From NCBI RefSeq assembly GCF_000445105.1, contig NZ_ATDP01000092.1, positions 62,001-126,000 of the forward strand: a stretch of DNA of 64,000 nucleotides. Direction: 5' to 3'. Made by a program: the position numbers and the translations under genes. Positions 35,761 through 43,858 of this stretch are shown here, one piece after another; position 1 is the first letter of the stretch; each line of letters starts with the position of its first letter. The notes under the pieces were generated by a model. That model was not told where the DNA came from and searched no databases. It worked only from the letters and a program-made list of their open reading frames with translations. This DNA is from Sphingobium lactosutens DS20. Its GTDB lineage: Bacteria > Pseudomonadota > Alphaproteobacteria > Sphingomonadales > Sphingomonadaceae.

Positions 35761-37188
35761 ATGTCTTTCGCCCTGTCCCGTCGCGGCTTCATCGGCAGCG
35801 CTGCTGCCCTGTCGGCCGCTCCGGCCGTGGTGCGCGCGGCCAAGGCCGACGCGGGAGCGCCCGTGCCGGTCAATCCGCTGGTCAAGAACCGCGCAGATGC
35901 GCAGATCTTCCGCCACGAGGACGGCTATTATTACATGACCGGCTCGGTTCCCGAATATGACCGGTTGGTGCTGCGCCGCTCAAAGACGATCGCAGGCCTC
36001 GCTACCGCCAAGGAAGCGGTGCTGTGGCGGCATGAGGCCAACGGGCCACGCTCCGGCTTCCTCTGGGCGCCAGAACTGCAACAGATTGACGGCGTCTGGT
36101 ATATGTATTTCGCCGCTGGCCCAAGCGGCGGCGGGGACGATGTATTCCGCATCCGCACCTATGCCGTGGTATGCGACGGGGCCGACCCCATGACCGGCAA
36201 ATGGCGCGTCTTGGGCGAATTGCAGACGCCGTGGGACAGCTTCAATCTCGATTCCACGATCTTCGTGCACAAGGGCGTGCGCTACATGGCCTGGGCGCAG
36301 CGCGAACCCGGCATCGACACCAATTCCAATCTCTATATCGCGCCGATGAAGACGCCGCTGACGTTCAGTGCGCAGCCCGCGCGGCTCACCGTCCCGACGC
36401 TCGACTGGGAAGTGCGCGGGTACAAGGTCGCCGAAGCGCCTGCCATCCTTCATCGCAACGGCCGCCTGTTCATGACCTATTCGGCCAGCGCGACCGATGC
36501 GCGCTACTGCCTGGGGCTGCTGAGCGCCGACGAAAATGCCGATCTGATGGACCCCAAAAGCTGGACCAAGTCCAAGCAACCGGTGTTCGTCACCAACGCC
36601 CAGACCAGCGTCTACGGGCCCGGCCATAACAGCTTCACGGTCGACGAACAGGGCCGCGACATATTGGTCTATCACGGCCGCGACTATGAGGCGATCAAGG
36701 GCGATCCCCTGTTCAACCCGGACCGCCACACCCGTGTCCAGCGCCTCTATTACACAGCCGACGGTACGCCCGACTTCGGCGTTCCGGTCGGCAACGGCCC
36801 CCTGCCCGAACGATTCGTGTCCGCCGCCAATCCAGCCGCCCTGCTGGCGCATGACGGCGCGCGACTGGTCGGCGGCAACCCCTCATTGGCGCAGACGCAG
36901 TTTCGCCAGACGAAGGGTCGCGCGGGGAAGGACAGCGTCATGCTCTCGCCCATCCTGATGCCCGACCATTATCTGGTCGCCGGCAAGGACGGCACCGTCA
37001 CCTTGCAGCCAGACAGCAAAAGTGCGGACTTTTCGCTGCGCAGCCAGTTTGTGCGGCTGGAGGAAAAGGGGCAGGGATTGCTGCGGTTCGCCGCCGTCGC
37101 CGCTCCGGGCAAGGCCATCGGGATGGTCGACGGGCGGGTTGTGCTGGTGGGAAGTCGCGACAGCGGCGCCTATTGGCGGGCGGATTGA
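35761..37188 (+). CDS. GH43-family arabinosidase, Tat-exported, with C-terminal AbfB-like domain
   Basis: 475 residues. The N-terminus SRRGFIGSAAALSAAPAVVRA is a twin-arginine signal in form, unlike the Sec signals of its neighbours. The propeller has the likely trio D46 (RADAQIFRHEDG), D164 (FNLDSTIF) and E225 (VAEAPAILH). The last 110 residues (LMPDHYLVAGKDGTVTLQ and onward) resemble a beta-trefoil arabinose-binding (AbfB/CBM42-like) domain, less certain. An exo-acting arabinofuranosidase is the most likely role. Strong terminator downstream. Confidence 0.85.
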   Translation: MSFALSRRGFIGSAAALSAAPAVVRAAKADAGAPVPVNPLVKNRADAQIFRHEDGYYYMTGSVPEYDRLVLRRSKTIAGLATAKEAVLWRHEANGPRSGFLWAPELQQIDGVWYMYFAAGPSGGGDDVFRIRTYAVVCDGADPMTGKWRVLGELQTPWDSFNLDSTIFVHKGVRYMAWAQREPGIDTNSNLYIAPMKTPLTFSAQPARLTVPTLDWEVRGYKVAEAPAILHRNGRLFMTYSASATDARYCLGLLSADENADLMDPKSWTKSKQPVFVTNAQTSVYGPGHNSFTVDEQGRDILVYHGRDYEAIKGDPLFNPDRHTRVQRLYYTADGTPDFGVPVGNGPLPERFVSAANPAALLAHDGARLVGGNPSLAQTQFRQTKGRAGKDSVMLSPILMPDHYLVAGKDGTVTLQPDSKSADFSLRSQFVRLEEKGQGLLRFAAVAAPGKAIGMVDGRVVLVGSRDSGAYWRAD

Positions 37189-37220
37189 CGCCCGACAAAG
37201 TCTGACAAAATGATGGTCCT

Positions 37221-37254
37221 AAGGGCTGGCGACTCATCCGTGTCGCTTGCCCTT
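37221..37254 (+). terminator. Terminator of the arabinan hydrolase operon
   Basis: Stems AAGGGC / GCCCTT and inner GCGAC / GTCGC form one long hairpin, followed by TCTTGT. It lies 32 bases after the last GH43 stop and separates it from the TonB receptor promoter. Confidence 0.75.
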
Positions 37255-37354
37255 TCTTGTCCATTTCTGCGACCCATGGGGCCGACCGTTCCCAAAAAAT
37301 GCAGCATATATGTCACAACCCGGGCTTGAGTTGCGCGGCCGACCAACTTTCCGC

Positions 37355-37392
37355 TTGCGCTCCATTTGTCGGAGCAATAATTAGTCGGAGTA
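37355..37392 (+). promoter_or_regulatory. TonB receptor promoter with two TGTCGGAGTA-type repeats
   Basis: -35 TTGCGC (37355-37360), 17-base spacer, -10 TAATTA (37378-37383). TGTCGGAGCA (37367-37376) lies in the spacer and AGTCGGAGTA (37383-37392) at the start site; they are direct repeats 16 bases apart. The layout fits repression by a dimeric regulator, likely the GntR protein at 30133-30897. Confidence 0.55.
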
Positions 37393-37442
37393 ATTGAAGC
37401 TCAGGCATGGCGTATGCGCCAGCCCCCGGGGAGGATTGTTCG

Positions 37443-40268
37443 ATGGCCTTGAAGCCCTTCATTTTCGGTTCCAGTTCGATGGTCGCGCTGATGCTGGCAG
37501 GCGCTGCGCAGGCGCAGACCGCTTCTGCAAACGCTACGCCGCAGGCAGAGGACGAGGTCAACGAAATCGTCGTGACCGGCGTGCGCGCCTCGATCGTGGG
37601 CGCGCTCAACGTCCGCAAGGAATCGACCCAGATCGTCGATTCGATCGTGTCCGAAGATGTCGGCAAACTGCCTGACAATAATGTTGTCGAAGCGCTTCAG
37701 CGCGTGACCGGTATCCAGGTCACCGATCGCGCAGGTGGCGAGGCGGCAACGATTACCATCCGCGGCCTCACTGATCCGCTCACCACCCTCAACGGCCGCA
37801 ATATCTTCACGGCAGCCGGCACGTCCTTCGCGCTTCAGGACATTTCGGCCAACCTCGTCAGCCGCGTCGACGTCTATAAGACGCGTTCGGCCGACCAGCT
37901 GGAAACCGGCCTGGCGGGCCAGATCGACGTGCAGACGCGTCGTCCGCTCGACTTTGACGGCTTCACCATCTCCGGTTTGGCGCGCGGCATTTATTCCGAG
38001 CTGGCGGACAAGGTGAATCCCAATGTGGCGCTGCTGGTCAGCGATCGCTGGGAAACCGGGATTGGCGACATCGGCATTCTGGTGAATGCCAGCTTCACCC
38101 GCGCAGAATATCGCAACCAGAATCTCCAGGCGGGCGCGATGGTGCCCTTCGCCACGGAAAATCCGCCAGAGGGATCGGGCCTCACCCCATTGCAGCGCAT
38201 CTTCCCGGGGGATCGCAACCAAAACTGGACACCGGGCCTCGATGCCGGCTTGCCCATCGCGCCGGGATCGACGCTCAATATCAATGGCGTCGAAACCCCC
38301 TATTATCTCTCGCGAGACGCCGTCATCGCATCGGACCTCTATGGCAAGCGCGAGCGGCCATCGATCAACGCCGCGCTGCAATGGGCGCCCAACGACAGCT
38401 CGGTCTATACTGCCGAAATTTTCTACACCGGCTTTCGCGGCGAAACGTTCAACAGCCTGCATTTCAGCTTCGCCGACTGGTGGGGCGACCTGCCGGCCGA
38501 CGTAGCGAACAGCTTCGAATTGTATGACGGCACGAACATCATCAAGTCGCGACGGATGGGTTCGGTCGCCGGCTTCAACAGCGGCGACATGGCAACCAAT
38601 CGCACGGATAGCTACGTCTATGCCGTGAACGCGAAATGGGACGTCGGATCCCAAGGGAAGATTTCCGCCGACGTCGCCTATCAGGACAGCAAGAACGAAA
38701 CCTCCTTCTTCGCCATCCGCACCGATCGCGGTCCGCTTGATCTGGATGTCGATTTCAACGCCGGGGGTGGCTTGCCCGCTTACAGCTTCGGCAATCAGGA
38801 GGTCCTGACGGACGCAAGTCAGTGGACCGTAGGCAATTTGTTCGACAGCGGCACCAAGAATACCGGCAGCGCGCTTACCTTCATGCTTGATGGCGAGTAT
38901 AAGTGGGATGACGGCTTCCTGCGCCGCATCAAGGCGGGCTTCCGCTATGATGATCGCAAGGCCGACAGCTTCGTTCGCGACCAGGGCGCGGGAGGGCTGG
39001 GTGTGCCCCTGAATGCTTTTGGCGAAGGCACTCCGTTTACCAATAGCGGCTTCTTCGACGGCCGCGCCGACATTCCTACCAGCTGGGTCTTGGCCGATCC
39101 GCGCAGCATGAACAAGGATGCCGTTCGCCAGCTGTATCGCGCCGTCGAGCCGGGCCTTCTGCTGTCGGATCAGATGACGTTCGGGCGCGTGTTCAGCATT
39201 AACGAATCCAACCTTGCCGCCTATATCCTTGCAGATGGGGAGTTGGAGCTTTTCGGACGACCACTCCAGCTGCAGGCCGGCGTACGCTTCGTCGCGATCG
39301 ACACCTTGTATGACTATTTCGATCGGGGCGATGATTTCGCCCGGACCACGGTTTCGACGGGGTCGGAGAAATTCCTGCCGTCCTTCACCGCGCGCTACAA
39401 TATCACCGATAATCTGCGCGTTCGCTTCAACTATGGTGAAACACTGCGCCGTCCCGCCTTTGGCGATCTCAATCCGAACCCTGTTCTGGGCGGCGACCTG
39501 TCGCGCGTCGGGTTTGGCACGGGCACTGCGGGCAATGCCAATCTTCGGGCCACCCATTCGAAGAATATCGACTTGGCACTCGAATGGTATTTCGAACGCA
39601 ATAGCGCGATCTATGTGACAGCGTTCCAGCGAAAGATCGACGGCCTTGTCGTACCGTTGACAGCCCGTGAATTCATCCCGGACAATTATCTTCCGCGCAA
39701 CGAAACCTATACTGAAATTTTCAATATTACCCGTCCGGAAAATGCGTCTGACGGTACTCTCAAGGGCGTAGAATTGGGGCTGACCTATTTCCCGTCCTAT
39801 CTGCCCGGTGTGCTTGACGGCCTCGGCTTTACTGGCAGCGCGACGATCCTGGATTCCGAACAGACCATCCCGGTCGTCAACAACGCTGGCGAAATCACCG
39901 GCACCACCAAATCCGCCTTCTTCGGCGTATCCAAGCTGTCATATAATGCGACCCTAGCCTATGATAATGGCCCGATCGGCGCGCGCCTGTCCTATATCTG
40001 GCGCAAAGGCTTCCTGCAGCGTAACGAAGCCCGATCATTCGCCAACCCGATTGGCTTCTGGCGCGCACCGGAAAAAAGCCTGGATTTCCAGCTGACTTGG
40101 AACGTCAATGACGACATCGGCATCACCTTTGATGCCGTTAACCTGACTAAGGCCAAGCAGCAGGACTATTACAAATTCGGGGATGTCGGCAATCCAACTG
40201 AATTCAACAGCAACACGCTGCTGATCGATCGCACCTTTGCCGTAGGTGTCCGCTTTAAATTCGACTGA
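37443..40268 (+). CDS. TonB-dependent receptor (sugar-locus type)
   Basis: 941 residues. A signal peptide (FGSSSMVALMLAGAAQAQ, cleavage near 25) is followed by a TonB-box-like NEIVVTGVRASI and the plug domain (EDVGKLPDNNVVEALQRV, GIQVTDRAGGEAATITIRGL). A 22-strand barrel ends GVRFKFD. It belongs to the Xanthomonas/Caulobacter oligosaccharide receptor group. Position next to the arabinan enzymes suggests uptake of arabino-oligosaccharides. GGGGAGG precedes ATG 37443. The promoter carries two copies of the locus motif, and two hairpins follow the gene. Confidence 0.92.
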   Translation: MALKPFIFGSSSMVALMLAGAAQAQTASANATPQAEDEVNEIVVTGVRASIVGALNVRKESTQIVDSIVSEDVGKLPDNNVVEALQRVTGIQVTDRAGGEAATITIRGLTDPLTTLNGRNIFTAAGTSFALQDISANLVSRVDVYKTRSADQLETGLAGQIDVQTRRPLDFDGFTISGLARGIYSELADKVNPNVALLVSDRWETGIGDIGILVNASFTRAEYRNQNLQAGAMVPFATENPPEGSGLTPLQRIFPGDRNQNWTPGLDAGLPIAPGSTLNINGVETPYYLSRDAVIASDLYGKRERPSINAALQWAPNDSSVYTAEIFYTGFRGETFNSLHFSFADWWGDLPADVANSFELYDGTNIIKSRRMGSVAGFNSGDMATNRTDSYVYAVNAKWDVGSQGKISADVAYQDSKNETSFFAIRTDRGPLDLDVDFNAGGGLPAYSFGNQEVLTDASQWTVGNLFDSGTKNTGSALTFMLDGEYKWDDGFLRRIKAGFRYDDRKADSFVRDQGAGGLGVPLNAFGEGTPFTNSGFFDGRADIPTSWVLADPRSMNKDAVRQLYRAVEPGLLLSDQMTFGRVFSINESNLAAYILADGELELFGRPLQLQAGVRFVAIDTLYDYFDRGDDFARTTVSTGSEKFLPSFTARYNITDNLRVRFNYGETLRRPAFGDLNPNPVLGGDLSRVGFGTGTAGNANLRATHSKNIDLALEWYFERNSAIYVTAFQRKIDGLVVPLTAREFIPDNYLPRNETYTEIFNITRPENASDGTLKGVELGLTYFPSYLPGVLDGLGFTGSATILDSEQTIPVVNNAGEITGTTKSAFFGVSKLSYNATLAYDNGPIGARLSYIWRKGFLQRNEARSFANPIGFWRAPEKSLDFQLTWNVNDDIGITFDAVNLTKAKQQDYYKFGDVGNPTEFNSNTLLIDRTFAVGVRFKFD

Positions 40269-40277
40269 GTGCCCGGC

Positions 40278-40358
40278 AAAGCGCGGTGTCTCCTCATCGC
40301 GCTTTGCTCCAATGGCGGTCGGACCGGGATTTTCTCCAATCCCGAACCGGCCGCCATT
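40278..40358 (+). terminator. Double-hairpin terminator after the TonB receptor
   Basis: First hairpin AAAGCGCG (40278-40285) / CGCGCTTT (40298-40305). Second, longer hairpin AATGGCGGTCGG (40311-40322) / CCGGCCGCCATT (40347-40358), followed by TTATTTGTT. The second is a clear intrinsic terminator on the plus strand. Confidence 0.8.
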
Positions 40359-40416
40359 TTATTTGTTAGAACAGCGCAGCACGCTCCCGCGCCATGCAGC
40401 GCGGGAACCGCATGCG

Positions 40417-41484
40417 TCAGCTATCGACGCTGATGACGCCGCGGCGAATCTGGTCCAGTTCGATGCTTTCGAACAGGGCCTGAAAATTGCCGTTGCCAAA
40501 GCCCTCATTGCCCTTGCGCTGGATAATCTCGAAGAAGATCGGACCGAACATATTTTCGGTGAAAATCTGGAGCAATATGCCCTCGCTCTCTACATCGCCG
40601 TCGATGAGGATGCGGTTGCGGCGCAGGCGTTCCAGATCCTCGCCATGGCCCGGCACGCGCTTGTCGACCAGTTCATAATAGGTTTCGATCGTGTCCTGCA
40701 GTCGCACGCCGCGCGCCCGCAGCTTTTCCACCGTCTCATAGATATTGTCGGTGGTGAGCGCGAGATGCTGGATGCCTTCGCCATGATAGTCGCGGATAAA
40801 CTCCTCGATCTGGCTCTTGTCGTCCTGGCTTTCATTCAAGGGAATACGGATTGCACGGTCGGGCGCGATCATCGCCTGGCTGGTGAGGCCGGTCGCCTTC
40901 CCCTTGATGTCGAAGAATTTCTGCTCCTCGAAATTGAAGAGCGTGCGGTAGAATTCGCTCCAGACGCGCATCTGGCCGCGCCGGACATTGTGGGTTAGGT
41001 GATCGAGCAGTTCCAGCCCGACACTGTTGGCCGCCTCTTTCTCACGCCAGCCGGGCATCTCCGCCCAATTGGCATAAAGGTCCTCGCCATCCTTAATGAA
41101 GTAGAGATAGGCGCCGCCGATCCCTTCGATCACCGTGTCATCCTCTTCCGTCGCCTTGGCCCCATGGTCGAGCGCCCAGGCAAGCGCCGCCTGCGGATCG
41201 GCGACGCGGAAGGCCATGGCGCTGGCGGACGGACCATGCACCCCGCGAAAGGCCGCGACGCGCCCGGCATCGTCGCGGTTCAGCATCAGGTTGATGCGCC
41301 CCTGCTTGTAGCGGGTGATATTCTTGGTCGGGTGGCGATGCGTCGCGGTGAAGCCCAGCGCCTCGAACTGCGCAGCCATCGCTTCGGGATCGGGCGAGGT
41401 GAATTCGACAAATTCGAACCCGTTAAGGCCTAGCGGGTTGGCGGACGCGATGTCGGATTGCTGGTCCAGCATGGTGGCGGTCAT
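40417..41484 (-). CDS. hppD: 4-hydroxyphenylpyruvate dioxygenase
   Basis: 355 residues, normal for bacterial HPPD. The C-terminal vicinal-oxygen-chelate domain has iron ligands H162 (DHLTHNV), H240 (GIQHLAL) and E319 (FFEII). The N-terminal domain begins NPLGLNGFEFVEFTSPD. It converts 4-hydroxyphenylpyruvate to homogentisate in tyrosine breakdown. The start overlaps the phhA stop by four bases (ATGA at 41481-41484), so phenylalanine hydroxylation and tyrosine catabolism are co-expressed. Confidence 0.97.
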   Translation of the reverse strand: MTATMLDQQSDIASANPLGLNGFEFVEFTSPDPEAMAAQFEALGFTATHRHPTKNITRYKQGRINLMLNRDDAGRVAAFRGVHGPSASAMAFRVADPQAALAWALDHGAKATEEDDTVIEGIGGAYLYFIKDGEDLYANWAEMPGWREKEAANSVGLELLDHLTHNVRRGQMRVWSEFYRTLFNFEEQKFFDIKGKATGLTSQAMIAPDRAIRIPLNESQDDKSQIEEFIRDYHGEGIQHLALTTDNIYETVEKLRARGVRLQDTIETYYELVDKRVPGHGEDLERLRRNRILIDGDVESEGILLQIFTENMFGPIFFEIIQRKGNEGFGNGNFQALFESIELDQIRRGVISVDS

Positions 41485-42350
41485 AAAGGCTCCTCTTCCT
41501 TCTGTCGGGCATAGGCCTGGGTTCCGCGTGTCAGCACGCGATCCTCAGGCGCGATGGTGTCGGTGTCGTGATCGGGCAGCGCGGCCAGATCGGCGTAAAG
41601 CGGCGCGAAGTCCGTTTGCGTCGTCTGCTCCAGCAATTGTTCGAAACTGTCGATGACGAAATAGCTCTGCTGGAAATCGTCGATGCGATAGCGGGTGCGC
41701 ATGATCCGCCGCAGGTCAAAGCCGATGCGGTTGGGCGACGGGTCCTCCAGCGCGAAATGCGATTCCGCGTTGGACGACACGATTCCCGCCCCATAAAGGC
41801 GCAGGCCGGCATCGGTCTGGATCAGACCAAATTCGACCGTATACCAGTAAAGCCGCGCGAGCTTCGCGATCGCGCCCATTCCGTCCGCGCGCAGGCCACC
41901 GCGTCCATAAGCCTGCATATAGTCGGCGAAGACCGGATTGGCGAGCAGCGGGACATGACCGAAGACGTCATGAAAAATATCCGGTTCCTGGAGATAATCC
42001 TCCTGTTCGGGCGTACGGATGAACCGCCCGGCCGGGAAACGCCGGTTGGCGAGATGATCGAAGAAGACACGATCGGGCACTAGTCCCGGCACCGCGATCA
42101 CTTCCCAGCCTGTCGCTGCGCGAAGCCGCTCATTGAGCGCGGCAAATTCGGGTATGCCCGGGCGGTCCATGCGCAAAATGTCGAGGCCTTGGAGAAATTC
42201 CGGGACCACCCGCCCCTCCAGCATCGCCGCCTGTCGTTCGAACAGCCGGTCCCACATGGCGTGATCGCCCGCGCCATAGGCGGTCCAATCCTGCAAAATT
42301 GTCCAGTCGGCTGCCGCGCCGGCGGGCGGATTTTGGGCGTCCCTCTCCAT
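41481..42350 (-). CDS. phhA: Phenylalanine 4-monooxygenase
   Basis: 289 residues, the single-domain bacterial form. Iron ligands H127 and H132 in IFHDVFGHVPLL and E173 in YWYTVEFGL are present. It hydroxylates phenylalanine to tyrosine with tetrahydropterin. No Shine-Dalgarno is visible before ATG 42350; a palindrome GATGATCATC (42353-42362) sits two bases upstream. It heads the phhA-hppD operon and is divergent from an Lrp-type regulator, its likely controller. Confidence 0.96.
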   Translation of the reverse strand: MERDAQNPPAGAAADWTILQDWTAYGAGDHAMWDRLFERQAAMLEGRVVPEFLQGLDILRMDRPGIPEFAALNERLRAATGWEVIAVPGLVPDRVFFDHLANRRFPAGRFIRTPEQEDYLQEPDIFHDVFGHVPLLANPVFADYMQAYGRGGLRADGMGAIAKLARLYWYTVEFGLIQTDAGLRLYGAGIVSSNAESHFALEDPSPNRIGFDLRRIMRTRYRIDDFQQSYFVIDSFEQLLEQTTQTDFAPLYADLAALPDHDTDTIAPEDRVLTRGTQAYARQKEEEPL

Positions 42351-42352
42351 AT

Positions 42353-42362
42353 GATGATCATC
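42353..42362. promoter_or_regulatory. Palindrome GATGATCATC just upstream of phhA
   Basis: A ten-base perfect palindrome two bases from the phhA start, in the 94-base divergent region with the Lrp gene. It could be part of a regulator site; it is short enough to occur by chance. Confidence 0.25.
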
Positions 42363-42444
42363 GCAAATGACGCGCGAAAATGCTTTTCAAAATCCCGACC
42401 ACGTTCGGCCTGACTGAAAGCCTTTTTCGTGATATGCCAATCGC

Positions 42445-42918
42445 ATGACGAATTTATCCAGCCTGGACTTGCTAGACCGCCGTATTCTTTCGGAATTGCA
42501 GCGCGACGCGACGCTCAGCAACGCGGAACTCGCCGAACGGGTCGGCAGCACCGGCCCGTCCTGCTGGCGGCGCGTCCGCGCGATGCAGGATCAGGGCCTG
42601 TTGCGCCGCGCGGTGTGGATCGCCGATCCCAGCGCGCTGGGGCAAGGCGTCATCGTGCTGTGCCATGTCCGGATGAAGGAATTTTCCGCCGAAGCCATTG
42701 CCGCGTTTGAGGATTTCGTGCGCGCCCACGAACAGGTGATGGAATGCTATTCGATGTCGGGCGAATGGGATTATCTGCTGCGCGTCGTCGCGTCCGACGT
42801 CGCGGACTATGAACATTTCCTGATGCGCACCTTGCTCAAACATCCGTCGGTCGCCGGCGCATCGTCGCAATTTGCGCTGTCGACGACCAAATATGAGACA
42901 GCCTTGCCGATCCGCTGA
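42445..42918 (+). CDS. Lrp/AsnC-family transcriptional regulator
   Basis: 157 residues. An N-terminal HTH (LDLLDRRILSELQRDATLSN through LAERVGSTGPSCWRRVRAM) and a C-terminal RAM ligand domain (VIVLCHVRM, VMECYSMSGEWDYLLRVVA) are intact. Lrp regulators next to aromatic amino-acid genes commonly sense Phe or Tyr. It is divergent from phhA-hppD (94-base gap) and probably controls it and itself. Confidence 0.92.
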   Translation: MTNLSSLDLLDRRILSELQRDATLSNAELAERVGSTGPSCWRRVRAMQDQGLLRRAVWIADPSALGQGVIVLCHVRMKEFSAEAIAAFEDFVRAHEQVMECYSMSGEWDYLLRVVASDVADYEHFLMRTLLKHPSVAGASSQFALSTTKYETALPIR

Positions 42919-43027
42919 GCCGGGATTTTACTCTTGCTCCCATCCTGTTACCATGCACAAAGCTTGCCAGCCGCGCGAGGACTGCCAATCTATGCGCGCG
43001 AACCCATGGCTCGCCAAGGATGACAGG

Positions 43028-43813
43028 ATGCATGACGTGACCGTTCAGGACCGGCCGACCCCGGCCCACCCCCTCGCCCCGCAGGAAGTGGGCGATGGCC
43101 TGTCCGTCATCTCGATCGCCAAAAGCTACGACAAGCGCGTGGTGCTGTCCGACGTGTCCTTGACCGTGGGCAAGGGCGAAGTGGTCGGTCTGCTCGGTCC
43201 CAATGGCGCAGGCAAGACGACCTGTTTCTATTCGGTCATGGGGCTGGTCCGCCCCGATCGCGGCCGCATCGTGCTGGACGGTCAGGATATCACCGGCCTG
43301 CCCATGTATCGCCGCGCGATCCTGGGCCTGGGTTATCTGCCACAGGAAACGTCGATTTTCCGGGGCCTGAGCGTCGCGCAGAATATCGGCGCGGTGCTGG
43401 AACTGGCCGAACCGGACAAGGCGGCGCGGGCGGCGCGACTGGAACAGCTGCTCGATGAATTCGGCCTCACCCGGCTGCGCGATTCATCGGCCATGGCGCT
43501 GTCGGGCGGCGAGCGTCGGCGCTGCGAAATCGCCCGCGCGCTGGCAGCCAACCCCTCGATCGTGCTGCTAGACGAACCCTTTGCCGGTATCGACCCCCTG
43601 TCGATTGCCGACATTCGCGATCTGGTAAAGGACCTCAAGAACCGGGGTATCGGCGTGCTCATCACCGACCATAATGTGCGCGAGACGCTGGAAATCGTCG
43701 ATCGCGCCTGCATCATCTATGGCGGTCAGGTGCTGTTTGCCGGCAATCCCACCGAACTGGTCGCCAACACCGAAGTCCGTCGCCTGTATCTGGGCGAAAA
43801 TTTCCAGTTGTAA
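43028..43813 (+). CDS. lptB: LPS export ABC transporter ATP-binding protein LptB
   Basis: 261 residues. Walker A GPNGAGKT at 57-64, signature LSGGE at 158-162 and Walker B IVLLDEPFAGIDP from 178. YLPQETSIFRGLSVAQNI is characteristic of LptB. It powers LptFG extraction of lipopolysaccharide (or glycosphingolipid-type outer-leaflet lipids in sphingomonads) and its move to the cell surface. ATG 43028 has AAGGA eight bases upstream; ATG 42992 is an alternative. rpoN follows after 45 bases, the usual alphaproteobacterial order. Confidence 0.95.
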   Translation: MHDVTVQDRPTPAHPLAPQEVGDGLSVISIAKSYDKRVVLSDVSLTVGKGEVVGLLGPNGAGKTTCFYSVMGLVRPDRGRIVLDGQDITGLPMYRRAILGLGYLPQETSIFRGLSVAQNIGAVLELAEPDKAARAARLEQLLDEFGLTRLRDSSAMALSGGERRRCEIARALAANPSIVLLDEPFAGIDPLSIADIRDLVKDLKNRGIGVLITDHNVRETLEIVDRACIIYGGQVLFAGNPTELVANTEVRRLYLGENFQL

Positions 43814-43858
43814 GATGGGTCGGGGGCGGCCTCTCTTTGTTGATCGGGCGCCCGGCTG

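Noticed and set aside
37401-39557. 718-codon open frame antisense to the TonB receptor
   Set aside because: The receptor is unambiguous on the plus strand; the antisense frame has no recognisable motif or ribosome site.
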